From NCBI RefSeq assembly GCF_947497045.1, contig NZ_CANMEU010000002.1, forward strand, positions 186,001 through 250,000: a stretch of 64,000 nucleotides of DNA. The letters run 5' to 3'. The stretch comes from an uncultured Tateyamaria sp. GTDB taxonomy: Bacteria > Pseudomonadota > Alphaproteobacteria > Rhodobacterales > Rhodobacteraceae. Under the pieces are notes generated by a model. That model had not been told where the DNA came from. It did not search any database and saw only the letters and a program-made list of their open reading frames with translations. The position numbers were made by a program, and so were the translations under genes. The first letter of the stretch is position 1, and each line of letters starts with the position of its first letter. Below, piece by piece: positions 8,657 through 17,460 of this stretch.

Positions 8657-9134
8657 ACAACCAAACTGGGTACGGGTAGAGCGTGAATTCGATGCGCCCA
8701 TCGAAACGGTCTGGAGCATGTGGGTTGATCCGGACATGTTCAAGAAATGGTATGGACCGATGGGCATGTCAGTGCCGACAGCGGAAATGAATGTTGTCGT
8801 GGGGGGCATTCGGAAGGTTTGTATGGAAATGACATCACCAGAGCGCACGATGTCGATGTGGTTCACCGGTGTCTATAAAGAAGTCAATCGGCCATCCCGC
8901 CTCGTCTACACAGAAAGCATGTGCGACGCAGACGGCACGATTATTTCGCCGCAAAGCATGGGCATGCCAGAGGGCCATCCTGACATCACCGAAGTAATCG
9001 TCGAGCTGAGTGAAACGGATGGTAAGACGCGCGTGACGATGGTTCATGTTGGCGTTGTTGCCGGAACTGCCGGGGATGGCGGATGGAACCAAGCCATCGA
9101 CAAATTGGCAGACCTCCTGGGAAAGCCAGAATGA
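8649..9134 (+). CDS. SRPBCC (AHSA1-like) domain protein
   Basis: A 161-residue START/Bet v1-like fold protein of the activator-of-Hsp90-ATPase-1-like family. It begins VRVEREFDAPIETVWSMWVD, continues with the KWYGPMGMSVPTAEMNVVVGG strand region, and ends with a long C-terminal helix (GGWNQAIDKLADLLG). Such proteins bind hydrophobic ligands in a cavity. Pairing with an ArsR regulator is a very common arrangement, though the ligand is usually unknown. It overlaps the downstream membrane-protein gene by ATGA. Confidence 0.88.
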   Translation: MSEQPNWVRVEREFDAPIETVWSMWVDPDMFKKWYGPMGMSVPTAEMNVVVGGIRKVCMEMTSPERTMSMWFTGVYKEVNRPSRLVYTESMCDADGTIISPQSMGMPEGHPDITEVIVELSETDGKTRVTMVHVGVVAGTAGDGGWNQAIDKLADLLGKPE

Positions 9135-9538
9135 TGGCCACAACTGTACATGCCGTATCAGTCCTTGCATTTATGGGCGTCAGCTTTGCGGCGCAGGGTC
9201 TGTCCCATTTCATGGTGAACAAGGATCATTTCGCGGCGATATCCTATTTGCGCGAAAATCCGATCATTCCAATGGGTTTTGCTGCGATGGTTATGCAGGG
9301 GCTGATTATGTCAGTTGCTTTGCGCGCATGGCGGGAAGGCGACGCTACGATTGCGAATGGCTTCGCGATTGCTGCTGCCTTTGGCGTCTTCCTGATCGCC
9401 TACATCACTTTGGTCGAACCTGCAAAGTACGAAACGCCGGACATATTCGCATGGATCAGAGTTGAAGCGTTCGTTGGTCTTGTGCAGTTCTCGGCTTTCG
9501 GCATCCTTTTGGGGCTCATCCACAGCAAGCTTGGCTGA
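9131..9538 (+). CDS. Small integral membrane protein
   Basis: The start at 9131 overlaps the preceding stop (ATGA) and gives 135 residues; the frame is open further upstream, but that would sit inside the SRPBCC gene. Four hydrophobic segments are visible, with conserved-looking FAAQGLSHFMVNKDHF between the first two. It resembles small DUF-type membrane proteins often found with ArsR/SRPBCC genes. The function is not recognisable. Confidence 0.75.
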   Translation: MMATTVHAVSVLAFMGVSFAAQGLSHFMVNKDHFAAISYLRENPIIPMGFAAMVMQGLIMSVALRAWREGDATIANGFAIAAAFGVFLIAYITLVEPAKYETPDIFAWIRVEAFVGLVQFSAFGILLGLIHSKLG

Positions 9539-9638
9539 CAAACACCGACAAGGCATCCTCCGACCCGACCTCAGGGTGCCTCTTGCGAACCGAATCCGGC
9601 GCTTATGTTGCCAGATGAGAAAACTCAAGGAGCCAGAA

Positions 9639-10058
9639 ATGAGCGACGTTGCGACACCGCATGTCCGCTGGAAGCCGATCCCCCGCGGCCTCAAGGTGCT
9701 ATCGATTGTCATGGTACTATGGGCAATTGGGTCGGCTATGAACCTACCGACCTTGATGGCGAAAGGATTGCCCGTGTTGGGCACGTTCGTATTTGGAACC
9801 ACCGCCCTCCTTGTAGTAATGTTTCTCGATTTCATTGGACCATTGGTATTCTTCTACGCTTTGTGGAACAGAAAACCCTGGGGGCTTCCTTGGGCTTTTT
9901 TCTACATTGGTCTGTTCCTTCTAAATGGGGGTGTCGCGTTATTTACTTTGGCGGATCAGCTTGGAATGACACAGATCGCGATACCGAACCTTGTCAGCAT
10001 GGTTTTCCTTGCTCTGATCTACTGGAATAGGTCTTATTTTGCTGTTTTGAACCAATAG
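9639..10058 (+). CDS. Small multi-pass membrane protein, unknown
   Basis: A 139-residue protein starting at 9639 behind AAGGAGCC. The hydrophobic segments suggest four membrane passes, with the cytoplasmic loop ALWNRKPWGLPWAF. Codon use is noticeably more AT-rich than in the flanking genes, as in the other members of the 8.3-10.1 kb cassette, which may have been acquired as a unit. The gap from the preceding gene is 100 bp, so it may be the last gene of that operon. No family recognised. Confidence 0.65.
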   Translation: MSDVATPHVRWKPIPRGLKVLSIVMVLWAIGSAMNLPTLMAKGLPVLGTFVFGTTALLVVMFLDFIGPLVFFYALWNRKPWGLPWAFFYIGLFLLNGGVALFTLADQLGMTQIAIPNLVSMVFLALIYWNRSYFAVLNQ

Positions 10059-10239
10059 CCCTTTGCCCAGTATCAATCCGGCTTGGCTTGGCTCAAATTA
10101 CCGTAACTTCATAGTTAACGTTCATGCTACCCAAAGCATCCGTGACTCTGGGCTCAGAGCGGGCCTCGAATGCGGCGCAGCATCGCTGTTGTCCAAGCTG
10201 TTTGCTACGACGAGAACGGCCCCGAACAGCCGTCCACCT

Positions 10240-11781
10240 TCACCGCCCCTTGAACAGTCCGCCCAATATCCCGCGCACCATGCGCCTGCCGGTCACCCCT
10301 GTCAGTTCCTTCACCACCATCTTGGTCATCGCCTCACCAAAGCCGGGCGCGGATCGTGTGTTGCGCGAGGTGGAGCGTGTCACGCGGGTGCCCGCATACC
10401 GCCGACCTGCGTTAAATTCACGCAAGACAGGCCCGCCTTCTTCGGCCTTTTCCTCGGACATAGCGGCCTCGCTTGCCGCCTTGTCAGCACGGGCCTTGAG
10501 AATTTCGAAGGCCGATTTTCGATCAAGGGGTGCGTCGTATTTCCCGGCCATGTCGCCTGCCGCCATATGTGCGGCACGCTCGGCCTTGGTGACCGGGCCC
10601 AACTGGGATGAGGGGGGCCGGATCAACGTACGCTCGACGATCCCCGGCACGCCTTTCTTTTGCAGCATGGACGTCACGGCCTCGCCCACGCCAACTTCGC
10701 GAATGGCCTCTTCGGTCGAAAAACGGGGGTTCTCGCGATACGTCTCGGCCGCCATGCGCAATTCCTTGCGGTCCTTGGCGGTGAAGGCGCGCAAGGCGTG
10801 CTGAAAGCGGTTGCCAAGCTGGCCCAGAATATCCTCGGGCACATCCGCCGGGTTTTGCGTGATGAAATAGACCCCCACCCCTTTGGAGCGGATGAGGCGG
10901 GCGACCTGTTCAACCTTGTCGACAAGCGCCTTGGGGGCGTCCTCGAACAGCAGATGCGCCTCGTCAAAGAAAAAGACCAGCTTGGGTTTGTCCGGGTCAC
11001 CCACCTCGGGCAATTCCTCGAACAGTTCCGACAGCAACCACAACAGGAAGGTCGCATAAAGGCCGGGTGCACCCATCAGCTTGTCCGCGGCGAGGATGTT
11101 GATCATGCCGCGCCCGTCCGCATCCGCACGCATCAGGTCCGCGAGTTCCAGCGCCGGTTCGCCAAACAGGCCCGCCCCGCCCTGATTTTCGAGCACCAGC
11201 AGGCGGCGCTGGATGGCCCCGATGGATTGGGTCGACACATTGCCATAGCGCAAGGACAGCGATTTCGCATTCTCACCGATCCACACCAGCAGCGCTTGCA
11301 GGTCCTTGAGGTCCAGCAGCGGCAGGCCCTCCTCATCCGAGAGACGGAAGGCAATGTTGAGAATGCCCTCTTGTGCCTCGGTCAACTCCAGCAGCCGGGC
11401 CAGCAGCAAGGGGCCCATTTCGGTGATCGTGGTGCGCACCGGGTGGCCCTGATCACCAAACAGATCCCAGAACGTGACGGGACAAGCGTGATAGGCATAA
11501 TCCGCAAAGCCGATCTTGGCCGCGCGTTCGGTGAAGGGGCCGTGCAATTTGTGCTCTGGCGTGCCGGACTTGGCGAGGCCGGACAGATCCCCTTTGACGT
11601 CTGACAGGAACACCGGGACGCCTGCATTGGAAAACCCTTCGGCGAGGATTTGCAAGGTCACAGTCTTACCCGTGCCCGTCGCCCCGGCGATCAGTCCGTG
11701 ACGGTTGGCATATTTCAGGGTCAATCCTTGGGACGTGCCGTAGTCCAGGCCGCCGCCGCCGATAAAGATGTCGTCGCTCAT
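10240..11781 (-). CDS. HerA/YjgR-like DUF853 ATPase
   Basis: A 513-residue P-loop ATPase of the YjgR (DUF853, helicase HerA-like) family. Walker A GATGTGKT is near residue 36, Walker B VFFFDEAHLLF is central, and the arginine-finger region QNPADVPEDILGQLGNRFQHALRA is visible. The C-terminus (GGLFKGR) is typical of the family. YjgR is a hexameric, FtsK/HerA-like protein whose cellular role is unclear. I chose the ATG at 11781 because the family starts at MSDDIFIGGG; in-frame ATGs at 11802 and 11823 are possible. It is transcribed away from the candidate small RNAs in the adjacent gap. Confidence 0.88.
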   Translation of the reverse strand: MSDDIFIGGGGLDYGTSQGLTLKYANRHGLIAGATGTGKTVTLQILAEGFSNAGVPVFLSDVKGDLSGLAKSGTPEHKLHGPFTERAAKIGFADYAYHACPVTFWDLFGDQGHPVRTTITEMGPLLLARLLELTEAQEGILNIAFRLSDEEGLPLLDLKDLQALLVWIGENAKSLSLRYGNVSTQSIGAIQRRLLVLENQGGAGLFGEPALELADLMRADADGRGMINILAADKLMGAPGLYATFLLWLLSELFEELPEVGDPDKPKLVFFFDEAHLLFEDAPKALVDKVEQVARLIRSKGVGVYFITQNPADVPEDILGQLGNRFQHALRAFTAKDRKELRMAAETYRENPRFSTEEAIREVGVGEAVTSMLQKKGVPGIVERTLIRPPSSQLGPVTKAERAAHMAAGDMAGKYDAPLDRKSAFEILKARADKAASEAAMSEEKAEEGGPVLREFNAGRRYAGTRVTRSTSRNTRSAPGFGEAMTKMVVKELTGVTGRRMVRGILGGLFKGR

Positions 11782-11831
11782 GTGTGTTAACCTTTTGTCC
11801 ATGGGCACTGTCGCCCCGACCATACAAAGTT

Positions 11832-11934
11832 AACACTTGGGTGCCATAGTGTTCTTGTTCCCGCCTACGAGTCCTCCTGGCGTGGAACATTTCCTCCCTG
11901 TCAGACTGGCCGCGCCTTGTGCGCGGCCTTTTTT
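11832..11934 (+). ncRNA. Candidate anti-Shine-Dalgarno small RNA (CCUCC-motif type)
   Basis: Three structures lie in a row. First is a hairpin AACACT/AGTGTT (11832-11853). Second is a 10-bp stem, TGTTCC plus CGCC (11856-11865) with GGCG and GGAACA (11879-11889, one bulged T), whose 13-nt loop carries CCTCCT at 11873-11878. Third is a linker with TTTCCTCCC (11890-11898) before a near-perfect intrinsic terminator. Loop-exposed CCUCC motifs complementary to ribosome binding sites, plus a rho-independent terminator, are hallmarks of alphaproteobacterial stress sRNAs (CcsR/Cuckoo-RNA and alpha-r14 types). The 5' end is not defined and no sure promoter was seen. Confidence 0.55.
11908..11934 (+). 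terminator. Strong rho-independent terminator
   Basis: GGCCGCGC (11908-11915), a 5-nt loop, GCGCGGCC (11921-11928), then six T. There is no protein-coding gene upstream on this strand, which is the main argument for a small RNA ending here. Confidence 0.85.
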
Positions 11935-11983
11935 CCAAACACGCGCTGGCACAGAATGTGACCGGATTGGCACGGATTAGCTG

Positions 11984-12012
11984 TTGACCGCTGACAGGTC
12001 CTCTCGTAACGT
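11984..12012 (+). promoter_or_regulatory. Promoter of second candidate small RNA
   Basis: TTGACC (11984-11989), exactly 17 bp, TAACGT (12007-12012). It points at a short structured transcript ending at the terminator at 12057-12085. Confidence 0.5.
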
Positions 12013-12017
12013 CACCA

Positions 12018-12085
12018 CCAATAAGTCGGCCAGTCCGACGGGGAGAAAAATACTTGAAAAAGGGGGCTTTGGGGCCTCCTTTTTT
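12018..12085 (+). ncRNA. Candidate small RNA (about 68 nt)
   Basis: Downstream of a good promoter, the predicted transcript has a GTCGG (12025-12029), loop CCAGT, CCGAC (12035-12039) hairpin, an A-rich single-stranded stretch around 12044-12056, and ends in an intrinsic terminator. No convincing reading frame is present. It could instead be a terminated leader for the ialB-like gene 110 bp further on. Confidence 0.45.
12057..12085 (+). terminator. Rho-independent terminator
   Basis: An 11-bp stem of AAAAAGGGGGC (12057-12067) with GCCTCCTTTTT (12074-12084) including one G-U pair, a 6-nt loop, and a T-run. Confidence 0.75.
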
Positions 12086-12195
12086 GCGTTTCAGCGTTCG
12101 TCCGCCGTGCCTGCATCAAATCTTTACGCTTTGGCCCTGACAGCGGGTTCCGGGCGTGCTATCTCGCCTGCAAAATGAAACAAGACGGATCTGAT

Positions 12196-12834
12196 ATGCG
12201 TATTTCTCTGATTGCCTTGTCGATGGCATTTTTGTTGCCTGCCGCGCTGATGGCACAATCCACAGACACCGAAACCACAGATACAGACGCGCCCGCCACC
12301 GAGGCAGAAGCCGACGCCGGGACCGGCGGGTCCTCGATCGAGGATCAGCTGAGCCTTGGTGAAGACGCCAGCGGCCCGCAGGTGGGCCAGAACTATGTCG
12401 CCGAGAAGATTGGCGATTGGGAAATGCGCTGCATCAGGACCGAAGACGGCGAAGACCCCTGCCAGATGTATCAGCTGATGCAGGATGACGAGGGTACGCC
12501 GGTCGCCGAAATCTCGATCTTCCGCCTGCCCGAAGGTGGCCGTGCCGTTGCGGGTGCCACGATCATCGTTCCACTGGAAACCTCGCTGCCCCAGCAATTG
12601 ACCATTCAGGTCGATGGTGGTCAGGCGCGCCGGTATCCTTATGCGTTCTGCAATTCCATCGGGTGCTATTCGCGCGTGGGCATGGTTGCCGAAGAGGTGG
12701 CCTCGTTCAGGAATGGCAACGCGGCCAAGGTGACCTTGGTACCAGCACAGGCTCCCGACCAGAAGGTCGAACTGGAATTGTCGCTGACCGGCTTCACAGC
12801 GTCCTACAACAAGACGACAATCGCGCAGAACTGA
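12196..12834 (+). CDS. Invasion-associated locus B (IalB) family protein
   Basis: A periplasmic protein of 212 residues with signal peptide MRISLIALSMAFLLPAALMA. An upstream ATG at 12175 is in frame, but the signal peptide reads better from 12196. After an acidic, Thr/Ala-rich linker the IalB domain shows IGDWEMRCIRTEDGEDPCQM with two Cys, GRAVAGATIIVPLETSLPQ, and a second Cys pair in FCNSIGCYSRVG. IalB-type proteins are named from Bartonella erythrocyte invasion, but in free-living alphaproteobacteria the role is not established. The gene is followed by a bidirectional terminator. Confidence 0.85.
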   Translation: MRISLIALSMAFLLPAALMAQSTDTETTDTDAPATEAEADAGTGGSSIEDQLSLGEDASGPQVGQNYVAEKIGDWEMRCIRTEDGEDPCQMYQLMQDDEGTPVAEISIFRLPEGGRAVAGATIIVPLETSLPQQLTIQVDGGQARRYPYAFCNSIGCYSRVGMVAEEVASFRNGNAAKVTLVPAQAPDQKVELELSLTGFTASYNKTTIAQN

Positions 12835-12855
12835 GCGCTGTTGATTGCATCTTTG

Positions 12856-12887
12856 AAAGGCCATCCCGCGATCCGGGGTGGCCTTTT
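12856..12887. terminator. Bidirectional terminator between ialB-like gene and fabF
   Basis: A 13-bp stem, AAAGGCCATCCCG (12856-12868) with CGGGGTGGCCTTT (12874-12886), has A and T runs at its ends, serving convergent genes on both strands. Confidence 0.8.
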
Positions 12888-12893
12888 CGCGTT

Positions 12894-14102
12894 TCAGACC
12901 CGGCGCATGGCAATGACCGCGTTCATACCCCCGAAAGCAAAGGCATTTGACAGGGCCACATCGATCTTGGTCTCGCGCGCTTCGTTTGGCACAACGTCAA
13001 GCGCACACTCGGGGTCAGGCTCCTCGTAGCCGATGGTGGGTGCAATCACCCCGTCGCGCAGCGCCATGATGCAGGCCAGCAATTCGACAGCCCCGGTGCC
13101 GCCAATCAAGTGCCCGTGCATGGATTTGGTAGATGAGATCATCAGCTTGTCCGCATGCGGCCCAAACACATCCGCCACAGCGGCGCATTCGGTCTTGTCG
13201 TTGGCGGCGGTGCCGGTGCCATGCGCATTGATATAGCCGACCTGATCGGCATTAATGCGGGCATCGGCCAAAGCCCCTGACATGGCCCGCGCCGCCCCAT
13301 TCTTGGACGGCATCACGATATCTGCGGCATCCGAGGACATCGCAAACCCGACCACCTCGCACAGGATATCCGCACCCCGCGCACGGGCGCGTTGATACTC
13401 TTCGAATACGAACACCCCCGCCCCTTCGCCCTGCACCATACCGTTGCGATTGGCCGAAAACGGACGGCACGCGTCCTTGGACATGACGCGCAAACCTTCC
13501 CACGCCTTGACCCCGCCAAAGCACAGCATGGATTCCGATCCGCCTGTCACCATGGCCGGGGCCATGCCCGTGCGCACCATCTGAAAGGCCTGGGCCATGG
13601 CGTGATTGGACGAGGCACAGGCCGTCGAGACGGTAAAGGATGGGCCCTTGAGGTTATATTCCATGCTCACATGAGAGGCCGCGGCATTGTTCATCAACTT
13701 GGGCACGACAAAGGGATGCACCCGGTTCTTGCCCTCTTCATATACTGAGCGATAATTGGCATCCCACGTGCTGACGCCGCCGCCTGCGGTGCCCAGAACG
13801 ACCCCCGATTTCGCCGCAAGTTCGCCTGTAAAGGTCAGCCCGGATTGCGCGATGGCCTCTTTGGCGGCGGCCAGCGTGAATTGGGTAAAGCGGTCATAGA
13901 GGCTCATCTGTTGGCGGTTGTAGCGCCCTTCGGCCTCAAACCCGTGCACCTGACCGCCAATCTTGATCGACAGCCGGTCCACATCCTGAAAGTCAAGCGC
14001 ACCAATCCCGCAGCGCCCCTCGCGCATCGCCTCAAGCGTGTCGGCAACATCGTGACCAAGGGCGTTGACCGTGCCGGCCCCCGTGATGACAACGCGGTGC
14101 AT
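12894..14102 (-). CDS. 3-oxoacyl-ACP synthase II (KAS II, FabF-like)
   Basis: A 402-residue condensing enzyme extending acyl-ACP with malonyl-ACP. The active-site Cys162 is in VSTACASSNHA, His294 in NAHGTGT and His331 in SMHGHLIGGTG; all three catalytic residues are intact. The start overlaps the stop of the acyl carrier protein gene by one base, so the two are translationally coupled. Linkage to a private ACP and lpxD, away from the usual fab cluster, suggests a specialised acyl chain, perhaps for lipid A or an outer-membrane lipid, rather than bulk fatty acid synthesis. That role is inference. Confidence 0.92.
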   Translation of the reverse strand: MHRVVITGAGTVNALGHDVADTLEAMREGRCGIGALDFQDVDRLSIKIGGQVHGFEAEGRYNRQQMSLYDRFTQFTLAAAKEAIAQSGLTFTGELAAKSGVVLGTAGGGVSTWDANYRSVYEEGKNRVHPFVVPKLMNNAAASHVSMEYNLKGPSFTVSTACASSNHAMAQAFQMVRTGMAPAMVTGGSESMLCFGGVKAWEGLRVMSKDACRPFSANRNGMVQGEGAGVFVFEEYQRARARGADILCEVVGFAMSSDAADIVMPSKNGAARAMSGALADARINADQVGYINAHGTGTAANDKTECAAVADVFGPHADKLMISSTKSMHGHLIGGTGAVELLACIMALRDGVIAPTIGYEEPDPECALDVVPNEARETKIDVALSNAFAFGGMNAVIAMRRV

Positions 14103-14362
14103 CAGGGGATCTCGCCCGCGATCAACGTCTCGATCCCGGCAATAATCGAGCGCACGGTCGAGATATCAAAATCGCTTTTGGTCGGCTCGTTGGCGTTGAA
14201 GGGGATCGATATGTCGAACTCTTCTTCGATCGCAAATATGCTTTCGACCAACCCCAGACTGTCAATCCCGAGATCCTCAAGCGTACTGTCCAGATGGACA
14301 TCACCCGGTTCAAGCACCGCCTGTTCAGCGACGATTTCAATCACCTTGTCCTGCACGCTCAT
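14102..14362 (-). CDS. Acyl carrier protein (specialised)
   Basis: An 86-residue acidic ACP. The phosphopantetheine attachment Ser35 lies in LGIDSLGLVE, and the rest shows the four-helix ACP pattern (FAIEEEFDISIPFN). It is not the general AcpP: the tail is longer and the partner genes differ. It lies between lpxD (33-bp gap) and the KAS II gene (1-bp overlap). The setting resembles lipid A acyl-modification clusters with dedicated ACPs such as AcpXL, but the sequence does not match AcpXL closely enough for me to name it. Confidence 0.9.
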   Translation of the reverse strand: MSVQDKVIEIVAEQAVLEPGDVHLDSTLEDLGIDSLGLVESIFAIEEEFDISIPFNANEPTKSDFDISTVRSIIAGIETLIAGEIP

Positions 14363-14395
14363 GGCAGCCGCCCCTTTGCCCGTTCTGGCGTTGAT

Positions 14396-15487
14396 TTAGT
14401 CACTGGGGTCCGCCTTGAAAACCGCTTTCTTGAGGTCTGCGATGTCGCGCAAATAGCGGGGCAGTCGGCGCAGGGCCTTGTAAGTATCGATCTGCCCTTT
14501 CATTTCGGTGGCGGGATAGCCCATCATCACCTTTCCCGTATGCACCGAACTCAGCACTTTGGAACCCGCGGTGATCACCACCCGATCCCCGATTTTCAGA
14601 TTATCAGCAACGCCGACCTGTCCGGCACAGACCACGAAATTGCCCATCGTGGTGGACCCTGCGATGCCGACCAGAGCGCAAAGCAGATTGTCGGTGCCGA
14701 TGACCACATTATGCCCGATTTGAACCAGCGCGTCGATTTTGGTGCGCGCGCCGATGCGGGTCGCGCGGATGGTGCCATTGTCGACCGTCGTATTTGACCC
14801 GATTTCGACATCATCCGCAATCTCGACGCTGCCGAGGCTCGCGATCCGGGCCCAGGCCTGGTCTGCGCTCTCCCCCTGCTCGCCAAGGGTTTCGCGCACC
14901 GACTCGGCTCCACTTTTTTCCGGCGTCACAAAGGAAAACCCGTCGCCTCCGACGCGCGCGCCGGGGTGGGCGATGAACCGTGCCCCGATCCGCACCTTGG
15001 CCCCGATGCTGACATGTTCGCGCAAGAAGGTCCCCGGCCCCAGATGCGCTTGCCAGCCGACATAACAGAGCGGTCCGATCACCGACCCGTCGCCAATCAC
15101 TGCCTCCGCACCGATCACCGCCCCCGGGCCGATGCTCACACCCGCCCCGATTTGGGCTGTAGGGTCGATGATTGCCGCGCCGTGAATGCCGGGCGCAAAG
15201 CCTTGGCCCTGATCCATCATAGACGTCAGCCGCGACATCGCAAAGCGCGGGCGCACAGGCAGGATCGCAGCCTTGAGGCCGAGGGCCTGCCAATCCGCAT
15301 CCGCCCAGAGCATTGCGGCTTCGGCCCGGCCCTCTTTCAAGGTCGCGGCGTATTTTGGTGTCCCCGCGAGTGCGAGGTCGCCGACACCGGCATCGCCCGG
15401 CTCCGCCAATGCGGTTATGGTCAGGCTTGTGTCACCCACGGCCTGTGCCTCAAGGGCGGTGGCCAAAGCGCCAATCGTATATTGCAT
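14396..15487 (-). CDS. lpxD: UDP-3-O-acylglucosamine N-acyltransferase LpxD
   Basis: A 363-residue acyltransferase adding the N-linked 3-hydroxyacyl chain in lipid A synthesis. An N-terminal uridine-binding domain (residues 1-105) precedes a left-handed beta-helix of hexapeptide repeats ([20 protein letters not shown] and many more). The catalytic His sits in [11 protein letters not shown]. The ATG at 15487 has GAGGGGG just upstream; a TTG three bases earlier is less likely. It is isolated from the usual bamA-lpxD-fabZ-lpxA cluster, so it may be a second copy with a special role, tied to the ACP and KAS genes downstream. Confidence 0.9.
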   Translation of the reverse strand: MQYTIGALATALEAQAVGDTSLTITALAEPGDAGVGDLALAGTPKYAATLKEGRAEAAMLWADADWQALGLKAAILPVRPRFAMSRLTSMMDQGQGFAPGIHGAAIIDPTAQIGAGVSIGPGAVIGAEAVIGDGSVIGPLCYVGWQAHLGPGTFLREHVSIGAKVRIGARFIAHPGARVGGDGFSFVTPEKSGAESVRETLGEQGESADQAWARIASLGSVEIADDVEIGSNTTVDNGTIRATRIGARTKIDALVQIGHNVVIGTDNLLCALVGIAGSTTMGNFVVCAGQVGVADNLKIGDRVVITAGSKVLSSVHTGKVMMGYPATEMKGQIDTYKALRRLPRYLRDIADLKKAVFKADPSD

Positions 15488-15516
15488 CAATGCCCCCTCA
15501 TGTTCAGGGGCATGAC

Positions 15517-17139
15517 TTACCCCTGAACCGCGCGCAGAGCCACCCCCGCATTGGACAGCTCACGCCAGACCTTGGCATCCCGGCCATAGATGTCGCGGCG
15601 GTATTGGGTGTGCCCTTTGGCAGTGGTAAAGGCGGTGCGGTAGATGATGTGCACCGGCACGGGCGACTTCAGATCAACCCGCGTTTCGCGGCCCGTGGCC
15701 AGCACCGACTGAAAATACTTTTCCGGGTTGGCTTCCTGCTTGGCCAGCAGCGCGTAGGCAAAGTCGAACGGATCAGCCAGACGCACGCAGCCATGGCTAT
15801 AGGCACGCACCTCGCGACCAAAGAGGTTCTTGGCCGGTGTGTCATGCAGATAGATGTTATGCACGTTGGGGAACATGAATTTCACCAACCCCAATGCGTT
15901 GCCTTTGCTGGGCGGTTGGCGCATCGCGAAGGGGAACGTCTTCTCGGTATATTGCGAGAAATTCACAGCACCCCGGTTCACTTTGCGCCCTTTGCTGTCG
16001 GTAATTTCAATGTGCTTGACCGCATTGCGGTTGCGTTTCAGCGCAGGCAGATACTCCTTGGTAACAATGGAGCGGGGAACATACCAGCTTGGGTTGATCA
16101 CCATGAATTCCATCACATCGGAGAATTCAGGCGTCGGGCGATCATCCTTGTTGGCCCCAACCACCGAACGCGTCTGGAACGTGACCTTGCCATTGTCGAT
16201 CACCTTGGCGGTAAAATCGGGGATGTTCACCAGAATGTGGCGTTTGCCACGCTCCTGATTGACCCACCGCTCCCGCTCCATCGCGACGATGATGGATTGT
16301 AGACGGGCCTGCACATCCTTGTTGATTTCTGCCATCGTGCCGGCACCGGCAACACCGTCCGCGGACAGACCATGGGCAAGCTGGAATTGCTGCACACCCG
16401 ATTGCATCGCCGCATCATATGTCTGGCTGTTGGTCCGCTTGAGAAAGCCCATAGCGATCAGCCGGTTGCGCATCGCCACGACTTCGCCCCCCGACTGGCC
16501 CGGTTTCAGCGCCTTGGCCGGAACGCGTGCACCCCACCCACCTTTGGACAGCAGCCGCTCCATCCGCAGCTTTTCCTTCATCAAGGCATTGTATTCCATA
16601 GTCTTTGGGGCAAGCGCCTTGAAAAAACCGCCCGGTGAGGATTTGGAGAAGTTCACCAGATAGGACGTGCGATCCCGGTAGGGCACCTGACGCACAATGG
16701 CGCGGTCCACACGGCTTGGGACCAGAACACCCGTCTGCAGATCTCGTGCATATTGCAGAAAGGTCCGGCTCAACTCGACCTCAACCAGACCGCGATCCCG
16801 CTCGGTCTTGGCCGCTTTCATCTTGGCCTGCAATCCGGCGGCATCATAACGCGCTGTCGGCAGCCCGTGATTGCCCGCCCCGTCCAGCGCCTTGAACAGT
16901 GCAGACCGACGCTGACGTTCCTTGCCAGACCGACCCGTCCACAGACTGGCATATCCGTTCGCCTTGTAGAACGCCGCGATATCCGCGTCGCGTGCGGCGG
17001 CTTCGGCCACGGCTTGCTTGAATGCTGTGACCTGTGCGGTCGCCGTTTGAGGCATCCCGGTCAGGACCAAAGCCAGCGTCACCGCCAGCAGCGTTGCCCA
17101 AATGCGGGGCCTCCAGAAAGTCGAAACGGTCACGGTCAT
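15517..17139 (-). CDS. L,D-transpeptidase, YcbB/LdtD type
   Basis: A 540-residue murein cross-linking enzyme. The signal peptide ends near PQTATAQ. A scaffold domain follows, then a peptidoglycan-binding helix bundle (around residues 235-285, with [17 protein letters not shown]). The YkuD catalytic domain ends in [11 protein letters not shown] with nucleophile Cys451. Such enzymes make 3-3 cross-links in the periplasm. A ribosome site GAGGTG precedes the start. It lies divergent from a DUF882 peptidase gene, an association seen in many proteobacteria (ycbB-ycbK), and 29 bp upstream of lpxD, so it may head the envelope operon. Confidence 0.92.
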   Translation of the reverse strand: MTVTVSTFWRPRIWATLLAVTLALVLTGMPQTATAQVTAFKQAVAEAAARDADIAAFYKANGYASLWTGRSGKERQRRSALFKALDGAGNHGLPTARYDAAGLQAKMKAAKTERDRGLVEVELSRTFLQYARDLQTGVLVPSRVDRAIVRQVPYRDRTSYLVNFSKSSPGGFFKALAPKTMEYNALMKEKLRMERLLSKGGWGARVPAKALKPGQSGGEVVAMRNRLIAMGFLKRTNSQTYDAAMQSGVQQFQLAHGLSADGVAGAGTMAEINKDVQARLQSIIVAMERERWVNQERGKRHILVNIPDFTAKVIDNGKVTFQTRSVVGANKDDRPTPEFSDVMEFMVINPSWYVPRSIVTKEYLPALKRNRNAVKHIEITDSKGRKVNRGAVNFSQYTEKTFPFAMRQPPSKGNALGLVKFMFPNVHNIYLHDTPAKNLFGREVRAYSHGCVRLADPFDFAYALLAKQEANPEKYFQSVLATGRETRVDLKSPVPVHIIYRTAFTTAKGHTQYRRDIYGRDAKVWRELSNAGVALRAVQG

Positions 17140-17460
17140 ATTGCACCTCGTAAAATAAATCTCTTGCCAGTGGGTAAATATATCTCAAATCAGATTGTGG
17201 AGTGTCCATTCACAACCCCAACATTTAGCGAAGTTGGCCCCGTCTGATGCGCATGTGCATCGCTGGCCGGGGCCTGCGCCACAAAAGATCCAATTTGCGC
17301 AAGAATCTGCCAAAATCAGTTGCGATGAAATGTGTGACAGATTCAGCACTTGGTAAACGAATCGTCCTATGACATAGATATGGTGCATCTGGGGACGAGA
17401 TGAATAGACCCGTGTAACATCATGGGCAGGCAGCAGGCAGGCGTACGGGGCGCGCAGTAA
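17140..17460. other. Divergent intergenic region with a stable nested hairpin
   Basis: This 321-bp gap separates the divergent transpeptidase and DUF882 genes and must hold both promoters. It contains a nested hairpin: GGCCCCG (17236-17242) with CGGGGCC (17268-17274), and inside it GATGC (17246-17250) with GCATC (17257-17261). There is no T-run, so it is not a simple terminator. No convincing reading frame was seen. Confidence 0.5.

Noticed and set aside
10059-10239. Gene remnant between the membrane-protein cassette and yjgR
   Set aside because: Open frames exist, but none has a start signal or recognisable product, and longer ones run antisense through yjgR.
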